Assembly (NCBI GenBank): GCA_009692685.1
Contig: SHYS01000021.1
Location: 1 to 17,418 of the forward strand
DNA: 17,418 nt
Reading direction: 5' to 3'
Source of the DNA: Dehalococcoidia bacterium
GTDB taxonomy: Bacteria > Chloroflexota > Dehalococcoidia > UBA2979
In this document: positions 6,706-14,301 of the stretch, one piece after another
Numbering within the stretch: position 1 is the stretch's first letter
Layout: the number at the start of each line of letters is the position of its first letter
The notes under the pieces: model-generated
The model's input: the letters and a program-made list of their open reading frames with translations, nothing else
The model's database searches: none
Told to the model about the DNA's origin: nothing
Position numbers and translations under genes: made by a program

Positions 6706-7479
6706 CTAGCGCGCTCGCGTGCCGCCATCCACGGTGTAGATGCCGCCCGTAATGAACGAGGCGTCCTTCGAGCAGAGGAAGGTGACGAGCGCGGCGACCT
6801 CCTCCGGATGGCCGACGCGGCCCATGGGGTAGGCGTCGCCCATGCGCTTCATCGCGGCCTGCGGGTCGTCCGGGTTCGCGCCGCGCGCGAGTTCTTCCCC
6901 CATGGCAGTCTCGATGACGGCCGGGCACACGGCGTTGACGCGGATGTTGCGGGCGCCGAGGGCGAGCGCGGCAGACTTCGTCATGCCGACGACGGCGTGC
7001 TTGCTCGCGCCATACGCGAAGAGCGTCGGTGTCCCCTGTAGCCCGGCGACCGAGGCAGTGTTCACGATCGCGCCTCCACCCCGCCGGAGCATCGCCTTGC
7101 CGACCTCGCGCATGCCGAGCCATACGCCCTTCACGTTGACGTCGATGACCTGGTCGAACACCTCTTCGGGGTAGTCGAACATCGAGGTGACGGGGCCAAG
7201 AATCCCAGCGTTGTTGAAGAAATGGTCGATGCCCCCCGTGAGCCGCTCCGCTTCCGCGACGTAGGCGCGCACGTCGGTCGCCCTGGTCACGTCCGCATGC
7301 ACGATGTAGGCGGCACCACCCGCGCGCTCGACGGCGACCGCGCTCTCCTCGAGGGCGGTGCCTGGCAGGTCGACGAGCACGACGCGCGCGCCGTCCGAGG
7401 CGAACCGCACCGCCGTCGCCCGCCCGATGCCGCCCGCTGCCCCGGTGATCACCGCCGTCTGGTCGTCAAACCGTCCCAT
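6706..7479 (-). CDS. Short-chain dehydrogenase/reductase (classical SDR)
   Basis: This 257-residue classical SDR should oxidise or reduce an alcohol/ketone with NAD(P)(H) in the cytoplasm. It has TGAAGGIG (12-19) for nucleotide binding, an acidic residue in VLVDLPG after the second strand (suggesting NAD preference), NNAG (89-92), Asn115, Ser143, Tyr156 and Lys160 in YGASK, and the C-terminal [11 protein letters not shown]. The ATG at 7479 is preceded by GAGGTGG; the longer frame to 7572 has no such support. The gene leads a two-gene minus-strand unit with the VOC gene. The substrate is unknown. Unlike two of the four SDRs at 12633-15940, it keeps every catalytic residue. Confidence 0.9.
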   Translation of the reverse strand: MGRFDDQTAVITGAAGGIGRATAVRFASDGARVVLVDLPGTALEESAVAVERAGGAAYIVHADVTRATDVRAYVAEAERLTGGIDHFFNNAGILGPVTSMFDYPEEVFDQVIDVNVKGVWLGMREVGKAMLRRGGGAIVNTASVAGLQGTPTLFAYGASKHAVVGMTKSAALALGARNIRVNAVCPAVIETAMGEELARGANPDDPQAAMKRMGDAYPMGRVGHPEEVAALVTFLCSKDASFITGGIYTVDGGTRAR

Positions 7480-7570
7480 CGCCCACCTCGTCTCCGCCCA
7501 TCCATCGAGGGGCTCGCGCAGTGTGCCAGAACGGACTTGCGTTTGCTCACGGCCTCGATAGGCTCGATCC

Positions 7571-8146
7571 ATGGCGAAGGCAGAATTTCAGGTCAAGGCA
7601 TTCGCGACCGCGCGCGCGTGGGAGCGCTGGCTCGCGAAGGAGCCGCCGCCCGAGGGGATCTGGATCCGGATCGCGAAGCCGGGCTCCGAGATCATTTCGA
7701 TCACCTACGACGAGGCGGTCGAGGTGGCGCTCTGTTACGGCTGGATCGATGGTCAGAAGACGGCCATTGACGAGGAATTCTGGCTCCAACGCTTTGCGCC
7801 TCGGCGTCCCGGGACCAGTTGGTCGAAGATCAACTGCGGACGCGCCGAAGCCATGCTGAGGGCCGGACGGATGCAGCCGGCCGGACGGCGCGAGGTGGAG
7901 CGCGCAAAGGCGGATGGCCGCTGGGACGCCGCGTATGTCGGGCAGGCGACGATGGCGGTGCCCGATGACTTCGAGGCGGCGCTGGCGCGGGACACAGACG
8001 CGAAGCGCTTCTTCAGCACGCTCGACAGCGCGAGCCGCTACGCGATCCTCTACCGCATCCACGACGCGAAGCAGCCAGAGACGCGCGCTCGGCGAGTGGC
8101 GCAATTCGTCGAGATGCTGGGCCGTCACGAGACCGTCTACACCTAG
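7571..8146 (+). CDS. YdeI/OmpD-associated family protein, copy 1
   Basis: This 191-residue protein belongs to the YdeI/OmpD-associated family. It begins [11 protein letters not shown], then WERWLAKE and the conserved stretch [20 protein letters not shown] (near residues 44-63), followed by [16 protein letters not shown] and [19 protein letters not shown]. The C-terminal part, [21 protein letters not shown] followed by [16 protein letters not shown], is also typical. The family lacks a settled biochemical role, despite the historical OmpD label. There is no signal peptide. No clear ribosome binding site precedes ATG 7571, which starts 91 bases from the divergent SDR gene, so the transcript may be nearly leaderless. 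A paralogue starts two bases after its stop. Confidence 0.85.
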   Translation: MAKAEFQVKAFATARAWERWLAKEPPPEGIWIRIAKPGSEIISITYDEAVEVALCYGWIDGQKTAIDEEFWLQRFAPRRPGTSWSKINCGRAEAMLRAGRMQPAGRREVERAKADGRWDAAYVGQATMAVPDDFEAALARDTDAKRFFSTLDSASRYAILYRIHDAKQPETRARRVAQFVEMLGRHETVYT

Positions 8147-8148
8147 CC

Positions 8149-8757
8149 ATGACGACAGACGACCTTCCGGTGAAGGCGTTCAAGTCCGCGAAGGCCTGGG
8201 AGACCTAGCTGGCGAAGCAGCACGCGAAGTCGGACGGGCTCTGGCTACAGTTGGCTAAGAAGGACTCCGGTATCGCCTCGGCTACCTACGCGGAGGCTGT
8301 CGAGGTCGCGCTCTGTTACGGGTGGATCGACGGCCTCAAACGACCGTTCGACGGTACGTACTGGATTCAGCGCTTCACGCCTCGCCGGCCACGCAGCAAG
8401 TGGTCCGCGAACAACAAGGCGAAGGTGGAGGCGCTGATCAAGGCCGACCGGATGCAGCCCGCAGGTTTGCGAGAAGTCGAGGCGGCGCGCGCGGACGGGC
8501 GTTGGGAGGCCTCCTATCCCGGTGCAGCGACGATGGAGGTGCCGGAGGACTTCGGTGCCGCGCTCGCGAAGCGTCCGAAGGCGCGCGCTGCCTTCGAGGC
8601 ACTCAGTCGTACCAACCGTTATGCGTTCCTCTTTCGTGTACACGACGCGAAGCGTCCAGAAACGCGCGCACGTCGGATCGCCCAGTTCGTCGAGATGCTC
8701 ACACGTGGCGAAACGCTCTATCCGCAGCGCGAGCCGCAACGCGATCGGGGGACGTGA
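8149..8757 (+). pseudogene. YdeI/OmpD-associated family protein, copy 2, with in-frame amber codon
   Basis: From ATG 8149 the frame reads MTTDDLPVKAFKSAKAWET, then TAG (8206-8208), then LAKQHAKSDGLWLQLAKKDS and the full remaining family sequence to a TGA at 8755-8757. Copy 1 has Trp at the position of the stop (AWERWLAKE against AWET*LAKQ), so a single TGG to TAG change explains it. The rest is well conserved ([44 protein letters not shown]) and not otherwise decayed. A shorter product could start at ATG 8251, but that would lose about 34 residues of the domain. It is a tandem duplicate of copy 1, and its stop overlaps the next gene (TGATG). Recent inactivation, readthrough and sequencing error are all possible. 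Confidence 0.82.
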
Positions 8758-9278
8758 TGGCGACGTGGGCAGACTTCGAGGCCGGGGCACCATCGATGGC
8801 GGCGCGCGGCCTCCAGCAGTTGCAGACGATCCCCGTAGGCTACCTCGCGATAGTGCGGAAGGACGGCGCGCCGCGCCTCCACCCGGTATGTCCGCACATT
8901 GCGGAGGGACGACTGTACGTCATCGTGAACGACCACTCGCCGAAGCGTTTCGACCTGGCGCGCGACGGCCGCTACGCGCTCCACCTGCTCCCGCCACCCC
9001 TGTCCCCTGAGGACCCCGCCTTCGATGAGTTCGAGTTGAACCTCACCGGCCGCGCCCGCCGCGTCCCCAACAGCGAGGCGGCCACGTGGGCCGCCATCCG
9101 CGCCGTCTGTTTCTACGAGTTCCCCGACCACCACTGGCTCTTCGAGTTGGACATCGAGAACGTGCTCACGTCCGTCTGGGATCCGATCGGCGCCCCCGGT
9201 CGTCGCGCCCACCGCCTCGTCTGGCAGCCCGGTACCTCGGAGCGGTCGCCCTCGAACGAGGCATTCGCCTTCGGCTAG
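8757..9278 (+). CDS. Pyridoxamine 5'-phosphate oxidase family (FMN-binding split-barrel) protein
   Basis: This 173-residue protein resembles PPOX-type split-barrel flavoproteins. After MATWADFEAGAP comes IPVGYLAIVRKDGAPRLHPV, the usual first strands with the DG.P...PV pattern, then GRLYVIVNDHSPKRFDLARD and RYALHLLPPPLSPED. FELNLTGRARRV and ELDIENVLTSVW complete the barrel. The group binds FMN, F420 or heme, and many members are uncharacterised reductases or degradation enzymes; the cofactor cannot be fixed from sequence. ATG 8757 has a GGGGG tract upstream and shares its A with the TGA of the preceding gene, indicating translational coupling. The stop codon lies within CTAG, shared with the stop of the convergent oxidase gene. 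Confidence 0.82.
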   Translation: MATWADFEAGAPSMAARGLQQLQTIPVGYLAIVRKDGAPRLHPVCPHIAEGRLYVIVNDHSPKRFDLARDGRYALHLLPPPLSPEDPAFDEFELNLTGRARRVPNSEAATWAAIRAVCFYEFPDHHWLFELDIENVLTSVWDPIGAPGRRAHRLVWQPGTSERSPSNEAFAFG

Positions 9279-10372
9279 CGCCCCGGCCACACCACGAGGT
9301 CGCGCGTGACGGCAGCGCGCGAAGCACAGCCAGCGAGGGCCATCGCGAGGTCGAACTCGGCGTGTAGCAGTTGCAGGACGTGCTGCACGCCCGGCTCGCC
9401 GTTGACGAGGCCCCAGAGGATGGGGCGGCCGAGGAGTACGGCGTCCGCGCCAAGGGCGAGCGCTTTCAGGATGTCCGTGCCGCGTCGGATGCCGCCGTCC
9501 ACGAGCACCGGGGCGCGGCCCGCGACTGCCTCGACGACCTCAGGGAGGGCGTCAATGCTCGCGATGGCGGTGTCGAGTTGGCGGCCGCCGTGGTTCGAGA
9601 CGATGACACCGCGAGCGCCCGCCTCGATGGCGCGTGTGGCGTCGTCGGCGCGCAGCACGCCTTTCACGAGCACGGGGAGACGGGTCGAGGAGCAGAGCGC
9701 GGCTAGGTCGGCCCAGGTGAAGCCGGGATCGATCTGCGAGGCGAAGAACTGGAAGAGGCCGGAGTCGCGGCCGTCGCTGGAGACACGTGCGAGGGCGTCC
9801 GCAAGGTTGGCGGCCGTCATGCCCTCGGGCAGCGCGAAGCGGTTACGTGCGTCGCGCTCGCGGTGACCGAGGAGCGGTGCGTCGACCGTGAGCACAATCG
9901 CCTCGTAGCCCGCCACTTCGGCACGAGCGACTAGTGCGGCGGTGAGCGCGCGGTCACGGAACACGTACAACTGGAACCAGCGAGGCGCCCCCGGCGCCGC
10001 TGCCGCTACATCCTCGATGCTCGTGGACGCGAGCGTGCTGAGGGTCATCGTGACGCCCGCGGCGGCGGCGGCACGCGCGACGGCTGTCTCGCCGTCGGGG
10101 TGCGCGAGCTGCTGGAAGGCAGTCGGCGCCACGATCACCGGCCACGGGTGTCGCCGTCCGAGGATCGTCGTCGAGAGGTCGCGCGCGCTCACGTCGACGA
10201 GCGCGCGCGGGCGCACCGCGATCCGCCCGTACGCTTCGCGATTCCAGCGGAGTGTGATCTCGTCGGTCGCGCCGCTGCCGTAGTAGTCACGCGCCAGCGG
10301 CGTCAGGCGTCCGAGGGCGCGTGCTTCGACTTCGGCGAGGTTGATCGCGGAGTCGCCCTCGATGCCCGTCAT
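9275..10372 (-). CDS. FMN-dependent 2-hydroxyacid dehydrogenase/oxidase
   Basis: This 365-residue protein belongs to the FMN-dependent alpha-hydroxy-acid dehydrogenase family (glycolate oxidase, L-lactate dehydrogenase, lactate monooxygenase, mandelate dehydrogenase). It oxidises an L-2-hydroxyacid to the 2-oxo acid. ARDYYGSGATDEITLR (27-42) is the family opening, PTAFQQLAHPDGE lies at 83-95, Tyr136 in WFQLYVFRD, Lys237 in LVKGVL, the catalytic His261 and Arg264 in SNHGGRQLD (259-267), and FMN-phosphate-binding DGGIRRGTD (292-300) with GRPILWGL. All catalytic residues are present and length is normal. The ATG at 10372 follows the preceding stop by two bases, so it is the last gene of a minus-strand unit. 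Its stop shares CTAG with the convergent PPOX gene. Substrate is unknown; no membrane anchor is seen, so a soluble oxidase is likely. Confidence 0.9.
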   Translation of the reverse strand: MTGIEGDSAINLAEVEARALGRLTPLARDYYGSGATDEITLRWNREAYGRIAVRPRALVDVSARDLSTTILGRRHPWPVIVAPTAFQQLAHPDGETAVARAAAAAGVTMTLSTLASTSIEDVAAAAPGAPRWFQLYVFRDRALTAALVARAEVAGYEAIVLTVDAPLLGHRERDARNRFALPEGMTAANLADALARVSSDGRDSGLFQFFASQIDPGFTWADLAALCSSTRLPVLVKGVLRADDATRAIEAGARGVIVSNHGGRQLDTAIASIDALPEVVEAVAGRAPVLVDGGIRRGTDILKALALGADAVLLGRPILWGLVNGEPGVQHVLQLLHAEFDLAMALAGCASRAAVTRDLVVWPGR

Positions 10373-10374
10373 CG

Positions 10375-11052
10375 CTAGTACGTCGCCTCGACCGGGTTGC
10401 CCCATTGGAACGGGCGCGTCAGTACGTGGCCAAGGCCGTGGTCGGCGGCGAAATGGCGCAGGCCGTGCTGCAGCGGCTCCGTCAGATCGAGGCGGTAGCC
10501 GAGGTTCTGCGCGTACTGCTGCTGGTGCCAGCAGTCGAGGTAGACGATGCCGTGCGCACCCTCGGGCAGCAGGCTCGCGGCCGCCGCCGTCTGCTCGCCG
10601 ATGCTCGTCATCACGCGCTGCAGTGAGTTCACCGGCCGCAGCCGTCGAGGCAGCACGTACACGCCGTGCTGTGTGTCGGATAGAGGCACCGAGATACGGA
10701 CAGGCGCATGCTCCACCTCGCCTCCGACCTCGAACGTGGCGACACCGAGGCGGGTGACAGCCCAGGCGTAGGCGCAGGCCTCGGTCAGGACGTCCTGCGC
10801 ACGTTCGTCGGCCTCGCCACGCCCGGCGCAGGTGCGTGCCCCGTGCGCAGTGACGAGGCGTGCGCCCAGGACCTCGATGGCGCCGCCGATCTCGACTTCA
10901 TCGAGCGCGCGGCCGAGCCAATAGAAAGGTGGGTTGTGTTCGGACTCGCGGGTCATCATGAAGGCGAGCCAGCAGGAATCGTTGGCGCCCCAGCCGGCCG
11001 GAAGGATCTCCGGCAGGAGCGTTTGCAACCACTCAGCCATTTCTCGCGCCAT
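10375..11052 (-). CDS. Conserved-looking protein of unknown function, 225 aa
   Basis: I do not recognise this protein. It opens MAREMAEWLQTLLPEILPAG with a WGANDSCWLAFMMTRESEHN stretch, has FYWLGRALDEVEIGGAIEVL in the middle, a repeated VRISVPLSDTQHGVY-type beta region and ends QWGNPVEATY. It has no signal peptide or transmembrane helix and looks soluble. Third-position GC matches its neighbours and the frame is clean over 225 codons. It lies nine bases after the TRIC gene and two bases before the hydroxyacid oxidase, so all three are probably one transcript. ATG 11052 has an AGGA upstream; an alternative ATG lies at 11040. The tight placement before the oxidase hints at a related role, but nothing in the sequence shows one. 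Confidence 0.7.
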   Translation of the reverse strand: MAREMAEWLQTLLPEILPAGWGANDSCWLAFMMTRESEHNPPFYWLGRALDEVEIGGAIEVLGARLVTAHGARTCAGRGEADERAQDVLTEACAYAWAVTRLGVATFEVGGEVEHAPVRISVPLSDTQHGVYVLPRRLRPVNSLQRVMTSIGEQTAAAASLLPEGAHGIVYLDCWHQQQYAQNLGYRLDLTEPLQHGLRHFAADHGLGHVLTRPFQWGNPVEATY

Positions 11053-11061
11053 CGGGCGATC

Positions 11062-11688
11062 CTAGCGGGGCCGGCTCTCTGGCTCTCCCGACAGACGCGG
11101 CAGCCGCATCCAGCCTCGATGTCCCACGATGCTGATGGCAGCAGCCACGAGCGATCCGGCGAGGACGGCGGCGGTGGGGTCACCTCGCAGGAGGAAGGCC
11201 AGCCCGCCGCCGATGGCGGACGCCGTGGCGTTCAGTTCGGCCTGCAGGACGTGGGGCAATCTCGTCGCCAGCACGTCGCGCAGCACGCCACCGCCGGTGG
11301 CGGTCAGGATCGCAAGCAGCACCGTCGCGGGCCAGTCCAGACCTGCCTCGGTCGACAGCAGCGCGCCCGTGGCCGCGAATGCGCCGGTTCCGATGGCGTC
11401 CGCGAGATCGAGGACGGCGGCAGGCAGGCGGCGTCCGGCCGCGCCGAAGGCGATTGCGCCGGCGACAGCAGCGGCCGCGTACAGCAGATAGTCAGTCCGG
11501 ACGAAGGCACGAGGCACGTCGCCGATCAGCACATCGCGTACGATGCCGCCGCCGATCGCGGCGACCAGCCCGAGCGTCGCGAGACCGAAGAGGTCCATTC
11601 CCGCCCGCCGGCCGACCGCCACCCCGCTCACCGCGAAGGCGACAATCCCCACGCGGTCCGCGATAGCGACGAGGGCAAGTGCGTCCAT
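11062..11688 (-). CDS. TRIC-type cation channel family membrane protein (UPF0126-like)
   Basis: This 208-residue integral membrane protein resembles bacterial TRIC channels. These form homotrimers that conduct monovalent cations. The protein has two sequence repeats, each with a signature glycine motif: IGGGIVRDVLIGDVPRAF in the first half and TGGGVLRDVLATRLPHVL in the second. These GGG..RD motifs lie in kinked pore helices in the family. About seven hydrophobic helices cover the length. The ATG at 11688 is used because the longer reading runs into the divergent uppP gene; no clear Shine-Dalgarno sequence is seen. It is the first gene of the three-gene minus-strand unit and lies 75 bases from uppP. 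Confidence 0.88.
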   Translation of the reverse strand: MDALALVAIADRVGIVAFAVSGVAVGRRAGMDLFGLATLGLVAAIGGGIVRDVLIGDVPRAFVRTDYLLYAAAAVAGAIAFGAAGRRLPAAVLDLADAIGTGAFAATGALLSTEAGLDWPATVLLAILTATGGGVLRDVLATRLPHVLQAELNATASAIGGGLAFLLRGDPTAAVLAGSLVAAAISIVGHRGWMRLPRLSGEPESRPR

Positions 11689-11763
11689 GCGCGCACGATA
11701 GGGGCCCGCCCCCGGAGAACGTCTGCCTCGACGCTTCACCTCGGCCTCGCCTACCGTTCGAGG

Positions 11764-12603
11764 ATGGACGCGAGCGCCGCTGACTACCTCCGCGCCGTCG
11801 TGCTGGGTGCGATCCAGGCGCTTACGGAGTTCCTCCCGATCTCGTCCTCCGGCCACCTGCTGATCGCGGGCCGCGTCATGGGAGACGAGATCTCCTCCCT
11901 CACCTTCGATGTGGGCCTGCACCTCGGGACGCTCACGGCAGTGCTGCTCTACTTCTGGCGCGACTGGACGGGGATGGCTGTCGCCTCTGTCACGGACGCG
12001 GCGCGCCACCAGTGGCACCTCGGGCGGTGGAGCGCACAGGGGCGGCTCGCCTGTCTCGTGGTGCTGGGGACCATCCCGGCGGGGCTGGCGGGCGCTCTGC
12101 TCGATTCAGTCATCGAGGAGCAGGTGCGCGGAGCGGGCGTCGTTGGCGTCACGCTGATCCTCGGTGCGGGGCTGCTGTGGGTGGCCGACCGCGCCGTCGT
12201 CCGCCACACCGGCCTCGAGGGGGTGGACGCGAGGCGTGCGCTGACGATCGGCGTGGCGCAGACCATCGCCCTCATCCCGGGGGTTTCGAGGAGCGGCATG
12301 ACGATCTCGGCTGCGCGCCTACTCGGCTTCGACCGCGTGTCCGCCGCGCGCTTCTCGTTCTTTCTCTCGGCGCCGGTGGTGGCGGGGGCGGCCGCGCTCA
12401 AACTCGGCCAGGCCGTGACCGGGGACGAGGTGGTGGTGTGGGGGCCGCTGGCCGTGGGCGCGCTGACCTCCGGGGTCTGTGGCGTGCTCGCGATCCGAGG
12501 TTTGCTGGGGTATATGCAGCGCCGGACGTTGGCTGTATTCGTCTGGTATAGAATCGTGCTCGGTGTCGCGGTCCTCGCAGCGGTTGCGATGGGCGCGCTC
12601 TAG
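11764..12603 (+). CDS. uppP: Undecaprenyl-diphosphatase
   Basis: This 279-residue multi-pass membrane enzyme dephosphorylates undecaprenyl diphosphate so the lipid carrier can be reused for cell-wall and polysaccharide synthesis; in some bacteria it also gives bacitracin resistance. The two catalytic motifs are intact: TEFLPISSSGHL at 21-32 (with Glu22) and PGVSRSGMT at 172-180 (with Arg176). Roughly seven to eight hydrophobic helices fit the BacA/UppP fold. The residue before TEFLP is Leu, and a conserved Gly just upstream is Ala (QALTEF), a minor variation. ATG 11764 is the only good start, but GAGG abuts it directly, so initiation may be weak or leaderless. It lies divergent to TRIC and 29 bases upstream of the SDR cluster. 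Confidence 0.93.
   Translation: MDASAADYLRAVVLGAIQALTEFLPISSSGHLLIAGRVMGDEISSLTFDVGLHLGTLTAVLLYFWRDWTGMAVASVTDAARHQWHLGRWSAQGRLACLVVLGTIPAGLAGALLDSVIEEQVRGAGVVGVTLILGAGLLWVADRAVVRHTGLEGVDARRALTIGVAQTIALIPGVSRSGMTISAARLLGFDRVSAARFSFFLSAPVVAGAAALKLGQAVTGDEVVVWGPLAVGALTSGVCGVLAIRGLLGYMQRRTLAVFVWYRIVLGVAVLAAVAMGAL
12544..12552 (+). promoter_or_regulatory. Possible extended -10 promoter for the SDR cluster
   Basis: TGGTATAGA near the end of uppP resembles an extended -10 element (TGnTATAAT) and stands out in this GC-rich DNA. It lies about 80 bases upstream of the SDR1 start. No convincing -35 sits at the usual spacing. The match could equally be chance within the codons for Trp-Tyr-Arg. Confidence 0.25.
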
Positions 12604-12632
12604 CGCCGCAGCCCATCGAGGGCGCACGACAG

Positions 12633-13445
12633 GTGGCAGCCTTGCTTGAACGGTTCGATCTCGATGGCAAGGCCATCGTGGTCACTGGCGGTGGCCGGGG
12701 CCTCGGTCGTGGCATGGCGCACGCGCTGTCCGAGGCCGGTGCCCGCGTGATGCTCGCCGCCCGCACCCAGTCCCAACTCGACGCCACCGCCGAGGAGATC
12801 CGCAGCCGAGGCGGCGCCGTCGCCACATTTGCGGCAGATGTCACCGATTCGAAGCAGGTGGATGCCCTCGTCGCCGCGTGCGTGCGTGAGTACGGGCGCA
12901 TCGATGTGATGTTCGCGAACGCTGGTGGTGGGGGCGGCCCGAACGTCGACTTCTGGGAATACCCGGACGACGCCTTCGAGCAGGTTCTCGCGACGAATCT
13001 GAAGTCGACGTTCTACTCCTGCCGCGCTGCCTCGAAGGCGATGGTCGAGCAGGGGACGGGCGGCGTCCTGGTCACCACCGCCTCCGGTACAGCGCTCCGC
13101 GGCAACCGAGGCTTCGCCTATCCGACGGCGAAGGGCGGTGTGATCTCCCTGACAAAGTCGATGGCGACCATGCTCGCGGGCCACAACATCCGGGCGAACT
13201 GCATCGTCCCGGGCTACGTCTCTCAGAACGACCCGAAGGACGAGCAGGAGCGTGAGCAGCGCGCCCAGCGCGGCACTTTCATGCCGGTGCAACGCCTCGG
13301 CGAGTGGTGGGAACTCGGCCCGCTCGCGGTGTTCCTCGCCTCCGAGGCGTCCTCGTACATCACGGGCGAGACCTACATCATCGACGGCGGCGGACTCGCC
13401 GGTGGGCTGGGGCCGATCAAGTTCCGCCCCCAGCACGAGTGGTAA
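12633..13445 (+). CDS. SDR1: short-chain dehydrogenase, full catalytic set
   Basis: This 270-residue classical SDR is the first of four consecutive SDR genes. It has TGGGRGLG (18-25) for the cofactor, AARTQS after the second strand (Arg suggesting possible NADP use), NAG (96-98), Asn122, Ser151, Tyr163 and Lys167 in YPTAK, so it should be an active oxidoreductase. The C-terminus extends past the usual DGG as GGLAGGLGPIKFRPQHEW, a tail also seen, in different sequence, in SDR3. The GTG at 12633 gives the normal N-terminus; a GAGGG lies somewhat far upstream. It starts 29 bases after uppP and is followed by SDR2 after five bases. Substrate is unknown. The pairing with a degenerate partner points to a hetero-oligomer, which is inference. 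Confidence 0.88.
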   Translation: MAALLERFDLDGKAIVVTGGGRGLGRGMAHALSEAGARVMLAARTQSQLDATAEEIRSRGGAVATFAADVTDSKQVDALVAACVREYGRIDVMFANAGGGGGPNVDFWEYPDDAFEQVLATNLKSTFYSCRAASKAMVEQGTGGVLVTTASGTALRGNRGFAYPTAKGGVISLTKSMATMLAGHNIRANCIVPGYVSQNDPKDEQEREQRAQRGTFMPVQRLGEWWELGPLAVFLASEASSYITGETYIIDGGGLAGGLGPIKFRPQHEW

Positions 13446-13450
13446 CGCCG

Positions 13451-14242
13451 ATGACAAAACCGAAGTCCTCCTTCTTCGACCTCGGAGGCAAGCGCGCCCT
13501 CGTGATCGGCGCGGAGCACTCGCACGGCGCCGCCATCGCGCGTGCCTACGCCGAGGCAGGCGCTGACGTGGCACTCGCCGCCTTGACCGCAGACGAGGCC
13601 GTCGTGCGGTCGCGGGCGGTGCAGCGCGATGTCGAAGCGATGGGCCGCAAGTCCTCGACCTACGTGATGGACGTGATGCTCGGCAAGAACGTCGAGGTCA
13701 CGATGCGCCAGATCGTGAAGGAGATGGGCGGCGTCGACATCGTCGCGTCGTGTCCGGATCTCTTCCTCGCGAAGCCGATCGAGCGCACCTCCGACACCGA
13801 ACTGGCGCGCGTGATGCAGGCTAACTTCACGTCGCAGTACTTCATCGTCCGCCACGCCGCCGAGGAGTTCCGCCGCCTGAAGCAGCCCGGGCGCATCGTC
13901 CTCACCACGAGCGTCCTCGGCGAACGCGGCCTGCCGAACACCACCGCCTACGCAGCGGCTGCTGGCGCCGTCATCAACCTCGTGCGCTCGGCTGCCGTGG
14001 AGGTCGCACCGGACGGCATCCAGGTGAACGGGATCGCGCTCGGCTGGATGGAATGGATGACCGACCGCCTCTTGCCGAATGACGAGGAGGCCCAGCGTGC
14101 CGTGCGCTTCACGGCGCTCCGTCGTCAGGGCCGCGCGGACGAGGTCGGCCCGCTGGCCGTCTACCTCTCGAGTGAACGCGCCACGCGATACATCACGGGC
14201 CAGATCTTCCCGGTCGACGGGGGACTGCTCCAGCACCTGTAG
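13451..14242 (+). CDS. SDR2: degenerate SDR lacking the catalytic lysine (probable pseudoenzyme)
   Basis: This 263-residue SDR-fold protein aligns over its whole length with classical SDRs but has lost key residues. The cofactor motif TGxxxGxG reads IGAEHSHG (19-26), with the middle Gly replaced by Ser. The NNAG region is CPD (101-103). Ser154 and Tyr167 remain, but YxxxK reads YAAAA, so the catalytic Lys is Ala171. Asn125 is kept. The reading frame is intact and the C-terminal ITGQIFPVDGGLLQHL is normal, so this is not random decay. It shares GLPNTTA and a GWMEW motif with SDR4 (GVPNCA, GFMEG), suggesting common descent. It starts five bases after SDR1 and probably needs that partner for activity or acts as a structural subunit. 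Confidence 0.87.
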   Translation: MTKPKSSFFDLGGKRALVIGAEHSHGAAIARAYAEAGADVALAALTADEAVVRSRAVQRDVEAMGRKSSTYVMDVMLGKNVEVTMRQIVKEMGGVDIVASCPDLFLAKPIERTSDTELARVMQANFTSQYFIVRHAAEEFRRLKQPGRIVLTTSVLGERGLPNTTAYAAAAGAVINLVRSAAVEVAPDGIQVNGIALGWMEWMTDRLLPNDEEAQRAVRFTALRRQGRADEVGPLAVYLSSERATRYITGQIFPVDGGLLQHL

Positions 14243-14301
14243 GACGAGATCGAGTTCAGGACGGAGCCGCGAGGCGACCGTCGCAATGGAGGAGGGACGC
14301 C

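Noticed and set aside
10708..11763. 631-residue frame extending uppP upstream
   Set aside because: The added 350 residues are antisense to the TRIC and 225-aa genes and lack any domain. The UppP fold begins at ATG 11764.
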